From contig NZ_QDDR01000001.1 in assembly GCF_003075525.1 (NCBI RefSeq), forward strand, positions 434,001-498,000: a DNA stretch of 64,000 nt, in the 5' to 3' direction. Each line of letters begins with the position of its first letter. The first letter of the stretch is position 1. The notes below the pieces were generated by a model. It saw only the letters and a program-made list of their open reading frames with translations, did no database searches and had not been told where the DNA came from. The DNA comes from Pararhodobacter aggregans (GTDB taxonomy: Bacteria; Pseudomonadota; Alphaproteobacteria; Rhodobacterales; Rhodobacteraceae). The position numbers and the translations under genes are program-made. Positions 60,713 through 64,000 of this stretch are shown piece by piece.

Positions 60713-61884
60713 CACCCAACCTGCGCCACCTGCGGGTGTTCCTGGCCGTGCTCGACACCGGCACGGTGACCGGGGCGGCGCGCGCCTGCCACGTCTCGCA
60801 ACCCGCCGCCTCGCAGGCCATGGCCCGGCTCGAGGCCGAGGCGGGATTGCCGCTCCTCAACCACGGGCGCGACGGGGCGGGGCCGACCGAGGCCGGGCGC
60901 GCCTTCGGCAGGCGGCTCCGCCGGGCGCTGGGGCGGCTCGACGCGGCGCTGGGGGCGGTGGCGCCGCGGCTGGTGCTGACCGCGACCCGGGCGCAGCTGA
61001 CGGCGCTGATCGCGGTGCGCGACGCCGAGAATTTCACCCTCGCCGCGCACCGGCTGGGCCTTGCCCAGCCCAGCGTCCACCGCGCCGTGACCCAGCTCGA
61101 ATCCGATGCCGGGCGCCCCCTCTTCCAGCGCAATGGCCGCCGCATGCAGCCGACCCGCGCCGCCGAGGTGCTGGCCGATGCCGCGCGGCTCTGCTTTTCC
61201 GAACTCGACCAGGCGGCGGCGGATCTGGGCGAGATCTCGGGGCGCGAGGCCGGGCGCATCGTCATCGGCGCCATGCCGCTGTCGCGCTCGATCGTCCTGC
61301 CCCGGGCGCTGGCCGAGTTCCGCCGCCTGCGCCCGTCCACGGCGCTGAGCGTGGTCGACGGCCCCTACGAGGATCTGCTGGCCGGGCTGAGGCGGGGCGA
61401 GATCGACCTGCTGATCGGCGCGCTGCGCCAGCCCGCCCCGGTGCCCGATGTGACCGAGGAACGGCTGTTCACCGACGATCTGGTGCTGGTCGCGCGCCCG
61501 GGCCATCCGCTGCTGGCCGCGCCGCTGACGGTATCGGCGCTGACCGGTTTCCCCTGGATCCTGCCCCGCGCCGACACGCCCTCCCGCGCCCATTTCGAAC
61601 AGGCGCTTGTCGCGCTCGGGGCGGGGGATCTGCCGCGCCCGGCGCTCATCGAATGCGGCTCGGCGATCCTGATGCGGGAATTGCTGCGCCTGTCCGATCA
61701 CATCGGCTGCATCAGCCGCCTGCAGGCCAGCGCCGAGATCGCGCTGGGCGCCTTGGTGCCGCTGGATCTGGCCCTGCCGGGGTCGGCGCGGCCCATAGGC
61801 CTCAGCCACCGGGCCGACTGGCTGCCGACGGCCGCCCAGGCCCGGTTCGTGGCGATCCTGCGCGCCCTCGGGCAGGGCCTGTGA
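60709..61884 (+). CDS. LysR-type regulator with two tandem DNA-binding domains
   Basis: A 391-residue LysR-family protein, against about 300 for typical members. The extra length is a second winged helix. Domain 1 is LRHLRVFLAVLDTGTVTGAA then RACHVSQPAASQAMARLEAE (about residues 5-45). Domain 2 is RAQLTALIAVRDAENFTLAA, HRLGLAQPSVHRAVTQLESD then AGRPLFQRNGRRMQPT (about 91-146). The effector domain starts near 180 (GRIVIGAMPLSRSIVLPRAL). The GTG at 60709 overlaps the dehydrogenase stop. It probably controls the divergent gal genes and the dehydrogenase; the effector may be a pathway intermediate. Confidence 0.88.
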   Translation: MTPNLRHLRVFLAVLDTGTVTGAARACHVSQPAASQAMARLEAEAGLPLLNHGRDGAGPTEAGRAFGRRLRRALGRLDAALGAVAPRLVLTATRAQLTALIAVRDAENFTLAAHRLGLAQPSVHRAVTQLESDAGRPLFQRNGRRMQPTRAAEVLADAARLCFSELDQAAADLGEISGREAGRIVIGAMPLSRSIVLPRALAEFRRLRPSTALSVVDGPYEDLLAGLRRGEIDLLIGALRQPAPVPDVTEERLFTDDLVLVARPGHPLLAAPLTVSALTGFPWILPRADTPSRAHFEQALVALGAGDLPRPALIECGSAILMRELLRLSDHIGCISRLQASAEIALGALVPLDLALPGSARPIGLSHRADWLPTAAQARFVAILRALGQGL

Positions 61885-61923
61885 CCCGCTCCCGAGGGGC
61901 GTCTTTGCGGGCGGACTACGCCC

Positions 61924-62005
61924 CATCTTTGTTCTTCAAATATCCCGGGGGGTGCGGGGGGCTGGCCCCCCGCCTTGGTCGCCCGAGGAACGAGGGCGAA
62001 ACCCC
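61924..62005 (-). repeat. Modular intergenic repeat, copy F
   Basis: Read on the minus strand from the acyl-CoA dehydrogenase stop: GGGGTTTCGCCCTCG, TCGGGCGACCAAGGCGGG, hairpin GCGGGGGG-CCAG-CCCCCCGC (61954-61973), then core CCCCCCGGGATATTTGAAGA ending ACAAAGATG (61952-61924). It has the same module order as the start of copy B. The hairpin and core form match copy C. No gene is in 61885-62005. Confidence 0.85.
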
Positions 62006-63586
62006 TCAGGCCTGCATCGGCGCCTCGGCCTTGGCGATGTGGAACGCCATCAGCGCCGGGGCGGCGGCGAGGAAATGCCGGGCCTCGGGCGTCCCGGCGA
62101 TGCGGCACGACAGCCAGGCCTGCACCGCCACCCAGCCCGCGCGCAGCACGCCATCCGCCATCCAGGCCTGCCGGTTGCGGTCAGGCTCGGTCGCGGCACG
62201 GGCGATGAAGGCGGCGAAGCTCTCGACCACGGCCAGCGCCTCCGGGTGGCCCGCGCATTCCGCCCGGGCGCGGGTCAGGAAGACCCCCAGCGCCTTGCCG
62301 CCGTCGCCCAGCGTCTGGCGCAGGAAGAAATCCTGCCCCTGCATGCCGGTCGTGCCCTCGTAGATCGCGTAGACGCGGCTGTCGCGCAGCGATTGCTCCA
62401 GCGGGTAATCCCGGGTGAAACCCGCGCCGCCCAGTACCAGGATCGACTTCGCCGCCGTGTCGAAGGCCAGTTCCGCGCCGAAATTCTTGATGAGCGGCAG
62501 CATCCAGGCGGTGAAGCGCGCCAGATCCTCGTCCCCGGCCGACAGATCCGCCGAACAGGCCGCTTCCAGCAGCGCCAGCCGGTAGAGGTCGATGGCGCTT
62601 TTCATCTCGATCAGCTGGCGGCGCACATCCGGGTGGGTGAAGATGGCGACCGGCGGCTCCTTGGGATTGCCGCCCTGGCGGCGGTCCTGCGCGTGCTGGG
62701 CCGCAACATCGTAGCATTTCAGCGCCGCCCCCAGCCCCTGACAGGCGACCGACAGCCGCATGTGGCGGATCATCGAGAACATCTGCGGCAGGCCGCGCCC
62801 TTCCTCGCCGATGAGGCGCGCGGGCGCGTCCTCGAATTGCAGCGCGCAGGTGGGCGAGCCGTGCAGGCCCATCTTCTCTTCGATGCGCTCGCAGGTGACG
62901 CCCGGCCCGCGTTCGACCAGAAACAGCGACAGGCCCCGCGTGCCGGGCGCGTCGCCGGTCCGCGCCAGCAGGCAATGGCCGATGCGCTCCCTCAGGTCAT
63001 GGTCGCCGAAGCTGATCCAGATCTTCTGGCCGCTGACCCGCCAGCTCCCGTCCGGCTGAGGCACCGCCCGGGTGCGGATGCGCCCCACGTCCGAGCCCGC
63101 GCCGGGCTCCGAGATGCAGATCGTGGCCGAGCGTTCGCCCGCCGCCAGTGCCGGCACCCAATCGTCGCGGATCTCGGGCGCGGCCCAGTCGGTCAGCAGC
63201 AGCGCCGCCGAGCGGGTGCTGACCACCGCCATGTTGAAGGCCGGGCAGGCGCGGTCGAACATCGGACCCGAGGCGGCGTAGAGCGCCAGCGGCATCCCCA
63301 TCCCGCCCAGCTCTTCCGAGACCTCAAGCCCCATCCAGCCGCCCTCGGCCAGCGTGTCGAAGGCGGCGTGATAGGCCTCGGGCACCCGGACGCGACCGTC
63401 CTCGAAGCGCGCGCCCTCGCGGTCGGCGGGGATGTCGAGCGGCGCCACGACCTGCTCGGCGACCTTGGCGGCCTCGGTCAGGATCGAATCCAGCGTCGCA
63501 TCGTCCAGCGCGCCCCGGGCGCGGCTCCAGTTCGGGGTGCGCGAAAGGGCGTCGCGCATCGCCTCGGCGTCTTGGCGGTAGGTCAC
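62006..63586 (-). CDS. Acyl-CoA dehydrogenase (long form, GTG start)
   Basis: A 526-residue FAD acyl-CoA dehydrogenase. The FAD/substrate motif ICISEPGAGSDVGRIRTRAV (about 135-154), ISFGDHDLRERIGHCLLART (about 174-193) and the C-terminal ILVLGGAGFTRDYPLEQSLR then DSRVYAIYEGTTGMQGQDF (about 385-423) are typical. IYEGT carries the catalytic Glu of this branch. A 100-residue C-terminal extension is present, as in the AidB/ACAD long group with an acyl-CoA dehydrogenase C-terminal domain. The GTG at 63586 overlaps the TRAP gene stop (GTGA), so the two are coupled. The substrate is not known; a short or branched acid taken up by the transporter is possible. Confidence 0.87.
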   Translation of the reverse strand: MTYRQDAEAMRDALSRTPNWSRARGALDDATLDSILTEAAKVAEQVVAPLDIPADREGARFEDGRVRVPEAYHAAFDTLAEGGWMGLEVSEELGGMGMPLALYAASGPMFDRACPAFNMAVVSTRSAALLLTDWAAPEIRDDWVPALAAGERSATICISEPGAGSDVGRIRTRAVPQPDGSWRVSGQKIWISFGDHDLRERIGHCLLARTGDAPGTRGLSLFLVERGPGVTCERIEEKMGLHGSPTCALQFEDAPARLIGEEGRGLPQMFSMIRHMRLSVACQGLGAALKCYDVAAQHAQDRRQGGNPKEPPVAIFTHPDVRRQLIEMKSAIDLYRLALLEAACSADLSAGDEDLARFTAWMLPLIKNFGAELAFDTAAKSILVLGGAGFTRDYPLEQSLRDSRVYAIYEGTTGMQGQDFFLRQTLGDGGKALGVFLTRARAECAGHPEALAVVESFAAFIARAATEPDRNRQAWMADGVLRAGWVAVQAWLSCRIAGTPEARHFLAAAPALMAFHIAKAEAPMQA

Positions 63587-64000
63587 ATCAGGCTCGGCAG
63601 GTAGAGGATGAAGGCGGGGAAGGCGATCGACAGGATCACCACGACAAGGTCGGCGCCAAGGAACGGCACCACGCCCTTGAAGATCTGCGTCACCGTGGCG
63701 TATTGGCTGGCCACGTTGCGGATGACGAAGACGTTCATCCCCACCGGGGGCGTGATCATCCCGATCTCGAGCAGTTTCACCAGCAGGACGCCGAACCACA
63801 CCAGGTCGATGCCTTCGGCGCGGAAGATCGGCAGCAGCACCGGCAGCGTCACCATCATGGCGCCGAAGGGCTCCATGAACATGCCGAGGATCAGGTAGAT
63901 CACCACGACCACGGCCATCAGCTGCCAATAGGGCAGGTCGGCCCCGGCGACGAAGTTGGACAGGAAGCCGGACAGGCCGGTGAGGCCCAGGAAGCGGGTG
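63583..64000 (-). CDS. TRAP transporter large permease subunit DctM, C-terminal part (cut by window end)
   Basis: The last 139 residues of a DctM/TRAP large permease, a 12-helix, Na+-coupled importer subunit. The frame is open to base 64000, so the start lies beyond. VVVIYLILGMFMEPFGAMMV then TLPVLLPIFRAEGIDLVWFG, and GMITPPVGMNVFVIRNVASQ (the PPVGMN motif), are characteristic. The C-terminal helix VVVILSIAFPAFILYLPSLM ends it. The small permease DctQ and the binding protein DctP are expected beyond the window. The acyl-CoA dehydrogenase gene overlaps its stop. Confidence 0.93.
   Translation of the reverse strand, partial: TRFLGLTGLSGFLSNFVAGADLPYWQLMAVVVVIYLILGMFMEPFGAMMVTLPVLLPIFRAEGIDLVWFGVLLVKLLEIGMITPPVGMNVFVIRNVASQYATVTQIFKGVVPFLGADLVVVILSIAFPAFILYLPSLM

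Overview
The window is a strongly GC-rich (well above 60% G+C by eye) chromosomal segment of an alphaproteobacterium, most likely of the order Rhodobacterales (Rhodobacteraceae, Paracoccaceae or Roseobacteraceae). Supporting signs are the F1-ATPase zeta inhibitor gene, a tRNA-His with G1:U72 and A73 and no encoded G-1 (an alphaproteobacterial peculiarity), a short SRP RNA, flagellar genes in the split fliL/fliF arrangement, the small lineage proteins of the DUF6280 and DUF6324 type, monomeric isocitrate dehydrogenase, and promoters whose -35 reads CTTGCA. I see no prophage, insertion sequence, CRISPR array or plasmid origin. The segment reads as ordinary chromosome with dense, often overlapping genes.

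Layout. 1-2.4 kb: end of the F1 operon (atpG-atpD-atpC). 2.8-5.4 kb: prs, a DsbA-fold isomerase and an alpha/beta hydrolase. 5.4-10.4 kb: efp, a META-domain lipo/periplasmic protein, and membrane-lipid enzymes (CDP-alcohol phosphatidyltransferase, acyltransferase 3, PAP2) with a TetR regulator. 10.5-17.4 kb: SRP RNA, tRNA-His, a MetV/MetF-type methylenetetrahydrofolate reductase pair, creatininase-family and two alpha/beta hydrolases, tRNA-Arg, and a GFA protein behind a GTTC-N7-GTTC box. 17.4-21 kb: ettA, an SPFH/NfeD pair and a sugar transferase. 21.2-24.4 kb: a phenylacetate mini-operon (paaG-like, paaI, paaK, TetR). 25-33.4 kb: two divergent flagellar operons, motA/motE-like/fliL leftward and fliF-fliH-fliN-fliP rightward, with CtrA-like and LexA-like sites between them. 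33.5-43.5 kb: mixed metabolic genes including idh. 43.5-45.4 kb: mntH and mntR with a perfect MntR palindrome on the mntH promoter. 45.5-53.2 kb: guaB, purS-purC, the ATPase zeta subunit, betaine-homocysteine methyltransferase and PepF. 53.2-56.8 kb: a sulfide-oxidation operon (sulfurtransferase-SQR fusion plus SulP) with an exact SqrR/BigR-type box. 57-61.9 kb: galB-galC-galD (lower gallate / protocatechuate 4,5-cleavage route), a DUF1932 dehydrogenase and a LysR regulator with two DNA-binding domains. 62-64 kb: an acyl-CoA dehydrogenase overlapping a TRAP transporter gene cut by the window end.

The least explained structure is a family of modular intergenic repeats (six loci, seven cores). 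Each has an almost invariant core, CCCGAGGATATTT then about 3 nt then GAACAAAGATG, next to a GC hairpin whose stem covaries between copies while its loop TTTTCCA is kept in three of them. Six of seven cores lie in sense orientation directly 3' of a gene. One copy appears to have become the ribosome-binding site and start codon of galD. No function is known to me. All calls rest on reading the sequence; no database search was run.
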